Assembly (NCBI RefSeq): GCF_000346465.2 | Contig: NC_034009.1 | Span: forward strand, 13,649,730-13,713,729 | Direction: 5' to 3' | DNA from: Prunus persica | Lineage: Eukaryota; Streptophyta; Magnoliopsida; Rosales; Rosaceae | DNA length: 64,000 nucleotides | Shown: piece after piece, positions 20,913-32,156 of the stretch | How the letters are laid out: every line of letters starts with the position of its first letter | Numbering within the stretch: the first letter of the stretch is position 1 | The notes under the pieces: generated by a model | Database searches by the model: none | Seen by the model: the letters and a program-made list of their open reading frames with translations, nothing else | Told to the model about the DNA's origin: nothing | Program-made: the position numbers and the translations under genes

Positions 20913-23010
20913 ATGGAGTCTAGCCACTCTAACACACCTAATGCCTCTAATCCCCAAACACAAACCGAAATGCCCAAAACACAACTTCCAACTCAAACAC
21001 AAAATCTCACACATGAGGGGGTTGTGGTGGGAGATAGGAGGAAAGCCCCAAAATTGATTTGTGTGGTTACATTGCACAAAACAAATCAAGAATGAAGATA
21101 ATGGGGTAGAGAAGATTATAGGGATTTCCAATTATTGCAAAGTGGAGATGCCGGAGGACCCTAGAAAAAATGGGACAACGGGTTTAAAAAATCACATAGA
21201 GAGGATCTCATCTCTATCAACAAGGTGATGCAAATCAACCTGCCTTGACAACTAACACAATGGGTAGTGGATTGGTCCCTCACACATTCAATAAATAAAA
21301 AATGTGAGTTAAAGTTTGTGTAGTTCATCATTAAGGATGAGCATCCTTTTAGAGTCGTTAAAGGCTCGGGTTTTAAGGAAATGATGTACAAGGTGCAACC
21401 TCGGTTGAAGGTATCAAGTAGGAAGAGGGTTGCCGAGGGGGTGTGGGAAAGGCAAAGATAATAAGTGTGATTGGAGAGCCAAGAGTTAGTATCACAACCA
21501 GTACTTGGACATCGATCCAAAACATAAATCACATGGTTTTGATGATCCACTTCATGGATGTTGATTGTAAGTTGACAAAAAAATAATTAGCTTCACAAAG
21601 ATCACTAGTCATAAGGGCTTTGACATAGGAAAAATTCTAGATGCATGTTTGATGGATTGGGGTATACACAAGGTGTTCACAATTACCATTGATAATGCTT
21701 CCGTCAACAATGGGGCGGTTGAGTACATGGCACAAAGCCTAAAGGCAATGAACACCTTAATGTTGGATGGGAAGTACTTGCACTTGAGATGTGCTTGTCA
21801 CATTCTTAATTTAATTGTTAAGGATGGGTTGAAGGAGCTTAGTGCCTCAATAGAAGGTATAAGAAATTGTGTGAAGTTTATTCACTCTTCTCCGTGTGAG
21901 GTTGGATAAGTTTAGAGAACTTTCCATTTCATGTAGGACGGACAAGATGGAAAATGTGCAAATGGATGTGCCTACAAGGTGGAATGCAACCTATAAAATG
22001 CGTGAAGGTGCACTCAAATATAGGCAAGTCTTTGACAAGATGGCATAGTCTTGTGAAGTGTTTCAAGCTTACCTTCTAGAGGAAGAAAAAGTTAAGAAAG
22101 TGATGGTTAAGAGAGTAGGACCTCCGAAAGATTATGATTGGGAGAAGGCATTAGCTTTTGTGCATTTTCTCAATAAAATTTATGATGCAACATTAAAACT
22201 TACTGCAACCAAAACTTGTACATCCCCAATAATTTTCCTAGAATTGGTTGGGCTACAAGTTCAAATATAAGCAAAAATGAAGGATCCTAGAAATTTTACC
22301 ATGCAACGGGTAGCATCTTCAATGAAGTTGAAATTTGACAAATATTGGGGGAGCTTTTGAGGTTATGAATAAGCTTATATTTTGGGCAATATGCAGGACC
22401 AAGGATGATGCTTCAAATGCTCCAAATAAGCTTTGGCAATCTTGGGGCGAATTCTAGAAAGCATGATGAGATTGTTAAGGAGGTTGTAAAGTGTTTGAAT
22501 GAATTGTATAATAAGTATAAAGGGGTTGTGGGTTTTATGGGCCAAACTGATGAGGATGAGGTTGATGATGAGGTTGCACAAATTGGTGACATTGTTGATG
22601 TCATATTTCAACTAATGAAACAACTTGTGCAAAAAAGGAAGGATGAACAATCCGTTGAGATATCCAATGAAGTAGATAAGTACTTGACGGATCCCTTTTG
22701 AGAGCCCTTTGAGCAAACAATTCAATCTCTTGAATTGGTAGAAAGAGAACCAAAGAAGATATCTTATTCTTTCACAAGTTGCCAAGGAGATCTTTGCAAT
22801 TCCAAGTTTTACAATTGCTAGTAAAATTGCTTTCAGCCCAGGTAAGAGAATTGTAGATCCTTTTAGAATCTCCTTGCATCCTAAAATGATAAAGGCATTA
22901 GTGTGTACTTGTGATTGGCTTAGGGCAAACAAATTTTCATTTTACAAGGAACCCACAGATGATGACATTGAATTCTACAAGGAAATGGAACATGTTACAA
23001 CTTATAAGTA
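20913..23010 (+). pseudogene. Ac-like hAT transposase relic (RICESLEEPER type)
   Basis: The plus strand shows pieces of a BED-finger hAT transposase in order but in broken frames. They are an N-terminal leader at 20913 (MESSHSNTPNASNPQ); IIKDEHPFRVVKGSGFKEM near 21325; a catalytic-core segment at 21649-21909 with VFTITIDNASVNNG and LHLRCACHILNLIVKDGL; VPTRWNATYKMREGALKY near 21970; an EEKVKKVMVKRVG stretch at 22058-22270; and a C-terminal dimerisation-like piece with DPFRISLHPKMIKAL near 22857. At least five stops or frameshifts separate them. No functional protein is possible. Confidence 0.8.
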
Positions 23011-23825
23011 ATTAGTTTATTTATGTTCATGTTATTTATGTTTCTTCTTATAATAAAATGTACTAAACTTGTGTTGGTTTATTTGTAGATAGCATTGGTG
23101 CTCATACATCACACCTGGTCCTTCAAATCCACTCACGACCACCACCAACACTTGAGTTCTCTTTTGGGTTTGTATTGGTGCCCATAAATTTGAATTGCAT
23201 TTTTCTTTTGGTTTGTAACTTCTCTTTTGAGTTGTAACTTTAATTAATTTTGTATTGCATTTTTGTTTTAGGTTGTAACTTTAATTAAGTTTGCATTGTA
23301 TTTTGCATTTTTCTTTTGGGTTATAACCAAAATTTTAACTTTATGTTCTTGGGTTTAAATTTATTTATTTAGGTTGTGAGTTTATTTGCTTAAATTTGCA
23401 AAGTATACTTGAACTCAAAGGGCTTCAAAATAAGCTTCAAAACTAGGCCTACAAAAGTACATAAAAGATTGGATTTTTATGACACAAAAAGACCCAACTT
23501 AAAAGACCTAAAACTTTCTAATTTAGGCCCAAAATATGTCAATCGATTTAAACCGTTAATTCGCAATAACCAACTGAAATTGCAGTTGTACCACCAAGCG
23601 ATTAACTACAAAACGTGGGCGGTTTACTGCTTCAAAAAAAAAAACGAAACCGCAAATAGTCAGGCAGTTTGAGGTTTTGCTCAAAATTTGTGATAACCGT
23701 ACCACAACCAGCATTAATGCAGGCCCTACTTCCATCCTACCGCAGTGCCACCATCACAGATCCCCAAAAGACCAAAAGTCTTCATTTAAGAATTCAATCT
23801 CCCTATCATTTTATAGAATCAGCTA

Positions 23826-26800
23826 CTTCTTTTTTCTTTTCTTTTTGTCGAAATCTGATGTCATTGAACAACCCAAAGAACACAGCTTCTAACCCAAACA
23901 AAATTGAACTAATTAATAGAGGGCATGGGAGCCCATCAGAAACAAGGACACGCATCAGGGACGGAGGTGGTTGATTGACCAAACTTTCCAGTTCCACCGG
24001 TCTTGCACCTATCGATGCTGCGATGTGGGCAGCTCGATTCCTTTTGCAGGGGATCCAATTCCATTCGATATGGGGGAAGGCATATGAGACCTTCCTAATC
24101 TCCTGAATAAGGGGATAGATTGTCCAGATTCTATTTCCAACAGCCCATTTGATCCCATCACACAAAATCTTAGAGTCAGTTTCAAAAGACACACGATCAA
24201 ATTTCATTAGTTTTGCTAACGCCAAAGCATGGAGAGCAGCCAACGCCACAGCTATCAGTACTAAACTACTTCGTGTCGAAACAACCATACCACCTCGCAA
24301 TAAGCCATTTGAGCCTCTTGCCACCACTCTCAAGCCAGCCTTGTGTGAAGACCAATCCCATGCTGCATCAAAATTCACCTTAATCTAGCCATTTCTGGGA
24401 GGCAGCCAGAGACACTCGTTAGTTTCGCTCATCACAAAGGCAGATGGTCTGGTTGGTTGAATAGATGCAGATAAGAAATCTCCCGCCGTCTCCATAGAAT
24501 TCGAAATGACCCTGTGTGGGTCAGGCTGTGTTCCTTCAAAATAGAATTTGCACCTCATTTTCCAGATTTCCCATATGAAGAAGCAGATGTGAATAAGAGG
24601 CCAATCTCTTTCAACTGTCGAAGAGAACTCCCATTGCAGAAGGTCTTTCAGCTAGTTATCAATTGTAGTAATGGATCGGGGATCGACAAGGTAAGAAAAA
24701 GGGGCTCCAACCCAAACTGGCAAGGTCCAAAAGCACATAAAAAGCATATGTTCAATAGATTCCTCATGCAGGCACCAAAAGGGGCAAGCAGGGTTGAATG
24801 AGATTTTTCGTCTAAATAAATTGAGCTTAGTGGGGATGATGTTTGCCACCATTCTCCAGATAAACATTCTGATCTTGGGGAGAGTTTTAAGTTTCCACAG
24901 CTCCTTCTTGTTGAGGCCCAAAAATCCCAGGTTGGGCCAAATATATTTTCGGCCCAGCACAACACAAAGTGAAAAATCTTTATTTAAACAACATGCCACG
25001 CTACAAGCTTAAGTGGGCCTAAGCCACGTGAATGCCTAGGACTTACTGAGCAGGCTGTGGTATGGATGGTTACAAGCGTTCACGAGGCCCATTGACGGTC
25101 CAAGGAGTGGAAGTTTTGGGCTACTTGGGAGCATCAAAACTCAAGCTCATTCCTTGAGTCCAAACATATGGGTAAGCATGAGAGAAAAAGAGAAAATCCA
25201 ATAGCTCATCACCTTAAGAAAAGGCCCAAACAACTTAGAAAAATATCCAATAGTCATAGCCCATAAAAAATCCCACATCAGCCAAAGTTTCCAGCAGTCT
25301 GACAAAATCAAAGGAAACTCACAAGCCTCCGGAAAACAAAACAGCCCAGCCCAGCATCATGGAAAATATCTAGCATATTTGTCAAAACCATCAAAACCAA
25401 GCAAACCCATGTGCTGATCACCTTTTTTGACTAGCACCCTTACCTATTCTTTCCTCTTCAAGCTTTGGTAAGAAAACAAGAAACAAAAGTGGGCGGCTCC
25501 TCACCCACATGGAGAAGTCCAGCTGCCTGAGGGTCTTGAAACTCCAAAAAGCTTCATGCCTACATGCTCAGGCTAGAGAAGTTTCACCAAACAAGATTAA
25601 ATACAAGAAAGTGAAGAAAATGGGGGAAGGAAGCTTGACAAAATTAAGGTTTTTAGTGCCTATCAAAAGGAAGCACTTTCTACCCAGCAAACACATCTGA
25701 GATCTGATCTCAAAAATCACCTGCGTTGCTGCAAGCCTCCCAGCAACCAGGATAAATCATCGAAGGCAAGCATCCCCTATGGAACCCTTCAATTTCATGC
25801 TTTGTTCTTCCATCTGCTTCCTCTCTCTCTCAAAACTCGCATCCAGAGAGAGCAAGCATCATCTCTCATCTCTGGAACCCTTCGATTCCCAGCCTTGTTC
25901 TTCCATTGCTTCCCATCTTCTCTTCTGTCAAATCACCCAGGAGCTTGACAAAGTTTTCATCAAGCTGCTGGAAATATGCTAAAGCCACCCATGCTTCCAT
26001 CTTCTTCCTCTCTTTCCATAAACACACATCCTGAGAGCAATCATCATCTCTCATCCCTGAAACCCCTACAATTTTGAGCCATATTCCTCCATCTCATCCT
26101 CTCTCTCTCTCTCTCTCTCTCACATGCTAAACTCATGAATGCTCAGCTCCCATGCCACAAGCTTCTCATGCCAAGCCAAGAATTTATTTGTAAGCGACTG
26201 TTGGTTTCATTAGTGAAGAAGACCAAAGTGTTTCCTAAGGCTCAGCTACCCTTTCGAAGCACTCTTGGAGCCTGATCCTTGAACTCAGATACAAGGGCAG
26301 CTTCACCTGTTTCTCTTTTTTGGCAGCACAAGCCCATTCGTCAGGCTACTAGAATAAAAAGACCCCTACACTTCCAAACCACATTAGCCACTCTATGTGA
26401 TGAATGTTCACTCCCACTAATGTTTATTTCCATGCCAATATGAGCTCTGTGATACCCCAATCTTACACTATAGGATCCATCAGGCGTCCATGGCCAAATT
26501 CTTCTATCAGGACAGTCCGTGATGCCAACAGGGATATCAATAATCAAACGAATCAAATCTGGTCTTATGCTTCCTTCTAGAGCATCAAGATTCCAGGTTC
26601 GGTGAGGAAGATCCAGTAGTTGATTAACCATAACAAGGCCAGAGGGAGGAGGAGGGCCGAGCAGAGGGGTATAACCCCCTTGAGAATGAGGAATCTAGTT
26701 GTCTTCCGAAATATTTATACTCCCTCCATCCATAACCTGCATAGTCATATGTTGTTTAAACAGATCCCGACCATCAAGAAGACTCGCCCAAATCCATGAC

Positions 26801-27105
26801 GGTCTGTGGCCAATTCCAGCTTGCATAAAATCCACATTTGGGAAATAACGTGCTTTTAGGATTTTTACCCATAAAGCTTGGGGATTCATCAAAATTCTCC
26901 AACATTGCTTCCCCAGCAAAGCCATATTGAAGCTATTCAAGTCTCGGAATCCTAAGCCTCCTTTCTCCTTACTAGCACCCAAGAATTTCCAAGCCTTCCA
27001 ATGCATCTTGGATCCGGACTCAGAGTTTCCCCACCAAAATTTAGCAAGGTCGCCGTTAATATGATTGCAAAGAATCTTGGGGAATTTGAAGCACCTCATT
27101 TACAA
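23826..27105 (-). mobile_element. 5'-truncated LINE (L1-like ORF2 C-terminus)
   Basis: On the minus strand, from 27105 downward, the sequence reads as the region after the reverse transcriptase of a plant L1-type ORF2: LAKFWWGNSESGSKMHWKAW, WRILMNPQALWVKILKARYF, then the WTPDGSYSVRLGYHRAH region, a zinc-knuckle (zf-RVT) piece (KIRMFIWRMVANIIPTKLNL) at 24650-24900 and an RNase-H-like domain at 23860-24378 (MNFDAAWDWS, VSFETDSKILCDGI, WIPCKRNRAAHIAASIGA). It ends in a T-rich plus-strand run near 23830, corresponding to the poly-A tail. The reverse transcriptase itself is absent. Stops are present (for example after NISEDN at 26695), and the element is split by an LTR at 24909-26370. Confidence 0.8.
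24909..26370. mobile_element. probable solo LTR inserted in the LINE
   Basis: A 1462-bp block interrupts the LINE between its VANVVWK and KELWKLKTLPK segments. On the plus strand it begins TGTTGAGGCCCAAAAATCCC and ends GACCCCTACA, i.e. TG...CA ends. The flanks are CTTCT (24904-24908) and CTTCC (26371-26375), a 5-bp target duplication with one mismatch. No internal retroelement region is seen. The edge near 26180-26370 matches 3331-3520 in inverted orientation, so it is a dispersed family. Short frames inside (for example near 25509 and 25779) are not genes. A (TC)n run lies at about 26098-26121. Confidence 0.7.
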
Positions 27106-27973
27106 AAATGTTCTTATTGATTTTAATTATTATAAGTAATAATAAAATAAAATACAAAGGGTCCTATTTATATACATAGGCATATACATTTCGTCTGAAA
27201 TTTTGTTAAAATTCTTCACGGACGACACACAAGATTATCACCTTTTTAACAGCATTTTTGTCCAAAACTTTTCGCTCAAGTCTCCTCCCACTCTGTCTGC
27301 CTCATCTTTCTCTATACGCCTTTTCTCTTCACCTCATCCTTTTATTCATGAGCTATACATAAGCTTTAGAAGTGAATATACCAAATTCAATACCGAGCCT
27401 AATCTTTTATTCATGTTTCATTTGGTTCTCTCAAGTTGGAGCTCGAATGAGCCAAAGCAGGCTAAGCACGACACGAACTTGAACTATTAAGCCGATTTCA
27501 ATCCTAGACAATATTACAACCTTATGCGGGGTGCGCTGCCCAACTGCTGCTTCACACTATTACCTTCCTTGCAGGAATGAAGTAAGAAATGCACACAAAT
27601 TTCAAGAATTCTTGCCCGTCACTGTTACAGACTATAAATCCAAAAAATTTAAATAGTATATTATGCTTGAAGAGACAGGACAGCAAGGAACTTGCCTAAA
27701 CAGGGAATCAAGCGACTGGGCACCACAGTTACAGTGGCTGGGGCTTTGCCCCTTCCTAGGAGCGGTCCTAGGCTTGACCACCCGCATCGGCGTGTGTGTG
27801 AGTTTGTAGATATTTATCGACCTTTCATTAGGAGAGGCATAAAATAAAAAAAAATAAACAAAAGGGGGAATCGAAAAACTATTGGACTGGCTACCTACCT
27901 ATGCTTTGCAATACTTGTTTCATGCAAATTGCCTGCCCTTCAAAATGCTTCTGTTAATTCCTGGATAAGAGAT
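27106..27973. repeat. copy A of the acyl-ACP synthetase 3' flank
   Basis: From about 27190 this matches 35265-35900, and from about 27340 it also matches 43040-43640. Shared words include cctaatcttttattcatg, gaatgagccaaagcaggcta and caacctt(a)tgc(g/a)ggg. The 43-kb copy is the true downstream region of the acyl-activating enzyme gene; this copy was carried here by duplication. No gene is present. Confidence 0.75.
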
Positions 27974-28186
27974 TTACTTGTACAGATTCTCTATTTTCTC
28001 CTTGTACTGAGCAACAACTCTGTTCCTTCGAACTTTCATAGTTGGAGTCATTAAACCACCATTGATCTGCAATTACAAGGTATTATTAATCAGCCAGACG
28101 GTCACATGTATACCTCGTGTGACAATGCGGGTATGGACATTTTACCGTAAAGGGCTCGCTCATACACGATGCAAACCCTGAAGTCC
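27974..28186 (-). pseudogene. duplicated last two exons of the acyl-ACP synthetase gene, copy A
   Basis: 27974-28066 is a 93-bp copy of the last exon (same length, same stop). It reads INGGLMTPTMKVRRNRVVAQ then YKEKIENLYK and is preceded by an acceptor-like attgcag. 28147-28186 matches the penultimate exon but is 40 instead of 58 bp, so 18 bp are deleted. The other 16 exons are absent. A gene tail left by segmental duplication, next to an F-box gene. Confidence 0.9.
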
Positions 28187-28399
28187 TGCATGAAATAGAA
28201 TGAAAATATTAGAGTGCAATGGTCTAAAAGATTACTTAAAACAATAAATTTACAGTTGCTCCCACCCCAACCAAAATTTCCAGGTATTATTTAATAAGCA
28301 TTTGTGACACTTCATATCCCATTTTTTTAATATTAGATACTATAATCTAACACGGAGGAATGTATGAATAATCCCATCAACTAGATGTTGAAAGAACTT

Positions 28400-28900
28400 T
28401 TCTTTTTCTTTTGAAGAAAAACAACAGTTTATTAAAGTAGAAAATCTGATTAGAAAGAATGGATAAGGAATCCACAATATAAAGAGAAGGGAGAAAAGAA
28501 AACACACAAAAAGGCGAGTAAGAAAAACCTCAAAATTTGAAAGATCTAGTATCACTTCGCAGCTGCTAACAAATCCAACATTATAGAAGAATGATAATAA
28601 TCCATAAACTCAGCTGAAAGCGATGCCCATAAAGCTTCGCAGGAACTCACTCTGTCCCAGAGTTCATCTACCCTCGCGCCCTTATAAGCCTCAAATATTC
28701 TTATTGCACTCCATCCAAATTGTTCCAGGAAAATGCCAACAACAAGCACCCCCGTAATGTTTTGGCTTTCTTGCCCCTCCCCAAAGCCTCAAACTTGGTG
28801 CTCAGAAATTCAAAACACCCCTTAGGGATAACCCAACCGGCCTTCATCTCCCTATACAATTTCCACCACAATTATAAAGCACAAGGGCAACGAAAACAAT
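28400..28900 (-). repeat. LINE-derived scrap downstream of F-box copy 3
   Basis: The minus strand reads WKLYREMKAGWVIPKGCFEF, then a stretch with LLAFSWNNLDG and, in another frame, FGWSAIRIFEAYKGARVDEL, resembling the C-terminal end of LINE ORF2. It is homologous to 8820-9160 and 36350-36830, each at the same position relative to an F-box gene. It is broken by frameshifts. Confidence 0.6.
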
Positions 28901-29343
28901 TCCAAAATACTATCCTCTCCACCAATACAAATTACAAGATCCAAACTACCATTTGTCAGAAGTTTGTTTTTTGTTTTTTTAGAGGAAAAGATTTTATTTT
29001 GTAAGAGAAAACTGCAGTTTAGTGGACGTTTAATCCACCAACAGCAGAAGAGAAAGAGCATTAATTCGACAAACTACATCTAGCTTAAGAAGGCAAAATT
29101 AATTATAACACTGCAGCTTTCCTATCTAGAATAACATGTGTCACAAGTTAGAATGTTGAGTCATTTCTCAGTAACAACTGACATAACAGTAATTGGATGG
29201 ATCCAAAATAACACACGGGGTGATGTGCAACCAAATGGAAAAAACTAAACAAAACTACACTAACTAGGCCTTCTATCACTACCATTAATAAAAAAATTAC
29301 TTCGAAAAGTTCAAATTGCACAGAGCAAGAAATACAAAATGCC

Positions 29344-30522
29344 TCAGGATTGACATATGGTACCTTCAAGCTGCCCTCTGGCGATATCCTTAAGCGAAAC
29401 AAAGCTCGGAACAAGGTCCCATGCCTCCGAAACCACTGAAGGTAATTGATCAACCTCAACCCTCACAAGGCCCTTTGTTACCAGAGCATAAGCCTGCAAT
29501 CGATTACGATGTAACCCCAAGACTTGCCCTTCCTCAGTAAAATTCAATACTGAAATGCCAAAAAAACCAACTGGATTTTTAAACTCGTGCTCTTTAGTCC
29601 AAGACTCCTTCATTCCATAATCCTTCATCACCCAAACAATGATATCATCATTCAAGTTAAGAATTACAGAGAGCCAACCTTTCAATACTCCGAGCTTAAA
29701 ATAAGTTTCATCCAGATCATAAATACAAGGGGGCAGTGGTAACTCTTGGAACTGCTCGCTTTCGACATCAAAGGCACATACCAAACGGGAACAGTCACTA
29801 CTACTGTGACCAATCCAATGAATAAACCCATTGATATAAATCCCATGAGGAGTTACACCATCAAAAGAGTAGGCAGGATGCCCAATGTTTCTCCAAATGC
29901 CAGAGCCAACAGTCAAAACCATTACTTGGTCAGGTTGGTCAGGCTTTCCGTATGGAGACAAAACCCGAACTAGCTTGTAGACCTCACTGATGGGGCTGAA
30001 CCCAAAACCATAACAGTCACGTCTATCAGGATTTGGAGGTGTTGGGAGAGATAAAAACTCACCAGTAACTGGATTGGAGATGTGAAGATGACGGCTCAAG
30101 TCAAAATGGGCTTCGTAGTGACAGAGGAAGCCATTGCACGAGCCTACAATGGTCATACAAAGAGTTCGGAGACTTCTTATACTGAAAAGCTTCAAGGCGA
30201 CGTCGTTTTGCCACCCGGCCCTGTCGAGGTCGACCAAGAAGTGGCCCCAGCGCGAGCGGACGCCAGTGACCAAGAGGCAAGCGGGTGTTCGTGAAAATAG
30301 TTCTTTGGTGAATTGAGGGTCCGAGAGCCAAGAACGCCAAGACTTGCACACGCGCTTGCATTGGATGAGGGTTTTTGTTGGGATTTTGCAGAAGATCTCC
30401 ATTATTATGTGCTCTGGCAAATGCAGAAGGTAGGGTTTCTGATCATGCTCTTCTTCATCGTCGTCGTCTTCTTGATTTGGGGGTCTGTTTCTGTTGGTTG
30501 GCGCTCGTTTATTTCTCTTCAT
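29344..30522 (-). CDS. F-box protein with FBA-type associated domain (copy 3)
   Basis: Single-exon gene of 392 codons from the ATG at 30522 (MKRNKRAPTNRNRPP). The frame is open 18 codons further upstream, but only from a GTG; the ATG position agrees with the paralogues. Acidic run (DDDDEEEHDQ), F-box about residues 30-71 (IFCKIPTKTLIQCKRVCKSW), then a complete FBA region: GSCNGFLCHYEAHF, HLHISNPVTGEFLSLPTP, YGFGFSPISEVYKLVRVL, VLTVGSGIWRNIGHPAYSF, FIHWIGHS, FQELPLPPC, SVILNLNDDIIVWVMKDYG, VRVEVDQLPSVV, SFVSLKDIARG, ending LEGTICQS. It should act as an SCF ubiquitin-ligase adaptor; the target is unknown. It is the best-preserved member of the group and the reference for the broken copies at 14523 and 37274. 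Its upstream region was displaced by about 4 kb of transposons beginning near 30668. Confidence 0.92.
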   Translation of the reverse strand: MKRNKRAPTNRNRPPNQEDDDDEEEHDQKPYLLHLPEHIIMEIFCKIPTKTLIQCKRVCKSWRSWLSDPQFTKELFSRTPACLLVTGVRSRWGHFLVDLDRAGWQNDVALKLFSIRSLRTLCMTIVGSCNGFLCHYEAHFDLSRHLHISNPVTGEFLSLPTPPNPDRRDCYGFGFSPISEVYKLVRVLSPYGKPDQPDQVMVLTVGSGIWRNIGHPAYSFDGVTPHGIYINGFIHWIGHSSSDCSRLVCAFDVESEQFQELPLPPCIYDLDETYFKLGVLKGWLSVILNLNDDIIVWVMKDYGMKESWTKEHEFKNPVGFFGISVLNFTEEGQVLGLHRNRLQAYALVTKGLVRVEVDQLPSVVSEAWDLVPSFVSLKDIARGQLEGTICQS

Positions 30523-30640
30523 TGATCGAAGTGGTGTCGTTGCGGTAGGCTGGCTAAGATCGGAGAAGCGCCTCACTCAGAGACTCAGAGTTTGAGCTTG
30601 AAGAACGCTTCTTCAACCCGAGCTTCGTTAGAACCGAAGA
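30523..30640 (-). promoter_or_regulatory. conserved 5' leader of F-box genes
   Basis: Immediately upstream of the ATG, three F-box copies share a nearly identical leader: 30523-30640, 15680-15780 and 41761-41880. Common words are ggctaagatcggagaagcg, ctca(gag)gtttgagcttgaag and accgaagagc(t/a)gaaa. This fixes the ATG assignments and suggests these copies inherited the same transcription start region. No clear TATA box was identified. Confidence 0.5.
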
Positions 30641-30667
30641 GCAGAAATGAGCTAAAATCTGTTTTAC

Positions 30668-31645
30668 AGGCAGTTCGACTGATGTTTGGTAATATTTCAA
30701 TTATTTTAAAAGTAGTGACTTTTTAATAACAGCTTTTAAAAGTAGATTTTATTTTGTTTTTCAAAGCTGCTTTCAAAAGAAGTACAAATAAATATTTAAT
30801 GAATTTTTTTAATTTTCAAATATCATCATTAATTTTTTTTAAATGACACTACCTCCACTTCTACATCCAACTCCACCACTTGCACCATCACATTCACTAC
30901 CTCCACAATCACCGTCACCACCACTACCACCACAACCACTACCTCCTCCACCACCTCCACCTCCAACTCCACCACCACCACTGCTAAACTATCCGATTCG
31001 GTTTGAACCGGTTCTGATCCGGTTTTAGTTTCGGTTTGGTTTTGAATCGGATTATAAAAATTGTTTTTTAAAATTGTTTTACTGAAATATTATTTTTTTT
31101 ACTTGAAAATTAACAAATTATTCAATTTCATATAAAAATAAATATTAAAGTTAGAAAAGAGATATATTTTGAAATTGAACTTGGATAAATATTTGTTTTT
31201 TTTATAGTGAAATTAAAAATATAGCATTAAATATAAAAATATATTGAAATTATATATATTTTTTAATTTGACCGGTTCGGTTCGGCCCAGTCCGATTTTT
31301 GAAGACATGGAACTGGATCTGGAACCGGTCCAAATCGATCTATTTCGGTTTTTGGCCGTTGTTGACTTTTTAGTCGTTGTTGACTTTTTAGTCAACTCGT
31401 TTTTTTTTCAGTTTGGTTCGGTGTGGTTCGGCTCGAATTTTCTGTTCACCGGTTTGAGTGCCCACCCCTAGTTACAACAATTTTATATTAAAATTTACCA
31501 AATGGTTTTGACACTGCTTTTTGTACTAACAACACTTTAAAAATATTGTTTACCAAACACGGAGCTGGTTTACTTTACCGCTAATTATTTTCAAAGAACT
31601 GCAGAAGCAACTTTTTTTAAAAGTGACAGCAATCCCAAACTAGGC
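30668..31645. mobile_element. nested hAT-like MITE region
   Basis: The outer parts are roughly inverted: left ...gtttggtaatatttcaatt with acagcttttaaaagtag, right ...aaagtgacagcaatcccaaactagg with caagctg/agcaac words. Nested inside (about 30986-31472) is a second piece rich in cggttcggt words, ending GTGCCCACCCCTAG, the reverse of a hAT-type TAGGGGTGGGCAC end. I could not define exact ends or target duplications, so extents are approximate. Confidence 0.4.
30846..30985. repeat. CCA/CTC-rich low-complexity run
   Basis: Trinucleotide-like repeats of ccaccacc, cctccacc and similar. The proline-rich reading frame it creates on the plus strand is a composition artefact. Confidence 0.8.
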
Positions 31646-32156
31646 TTAAGAGCACTTCCAACAATTTGGGCTAGCCTGGGTAAAGGGGGCTCGAGGTCCG
31701 TTGCACAGTTCTAACGGGCTGGTGGTGGGGGGGACCTACAAACTAGGCAAGCTCAAAGGTAAATCGAGCCCGAGCTTGTGCTCAAGGTTGATGACGTCAG
31801 CACTGATGCCAAGCTAGTGTCAACGCACGGTATTCAATTTTTTTTACTGTTGGAGCGTGGAAATTTCAAAATTGCATGCGCTGACACCAGTCTAGCATCA
31901 TCCCTGCTTTCTGCCAACGGCTACAAGCCACGTGTCATGTCTTGGTGTCTCTAATCCTAATTTTTCCTCCAATCCAACAATTGCCAATTTTTGTGTCTTA
32001 AAAAGAAATTGAAAAAATTTTCAATTTTTTAAAATTTTTTTTTTAAAAAAACCCAAAAAATTCGGAAATTTTTTTCCTATAAATATCTACCAGTATTATT
32101 CACTTTCCACACAAAATTTTATTCCCTTTCCAAATTTCATTTGTGTAAATATACAA

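Larger units (their letters stand above)
20035..23716 (+). mobile_element. decayed Ac-like hAT transposon
   Basis: The left end TAGGGGTGGCAATTTAGACC is a typical Ac/Tip100-like hAT terminus; the right end read inward is TAATGCTGGTTGTGGTACGG, a degraded match. The flanks are ATGCAGCC (20027-20034) and ATGCAGGC (23717-23724), an 8-bp target duplication with one mismatch. The subterminal regions contain many copies of words like gcggttt/aaaccgc. The interior holds a plus-strand transposase relic with several stops and frameshifts. Confidence 0.8.

Noticed and set aside
30843..31028. Proline-rich frame that looks like an extensin
   Set aside because: Produced by a CCA/CTC repeat inside a MITE-like region; no signal peptide and no Ser-Pro4 periodicity.
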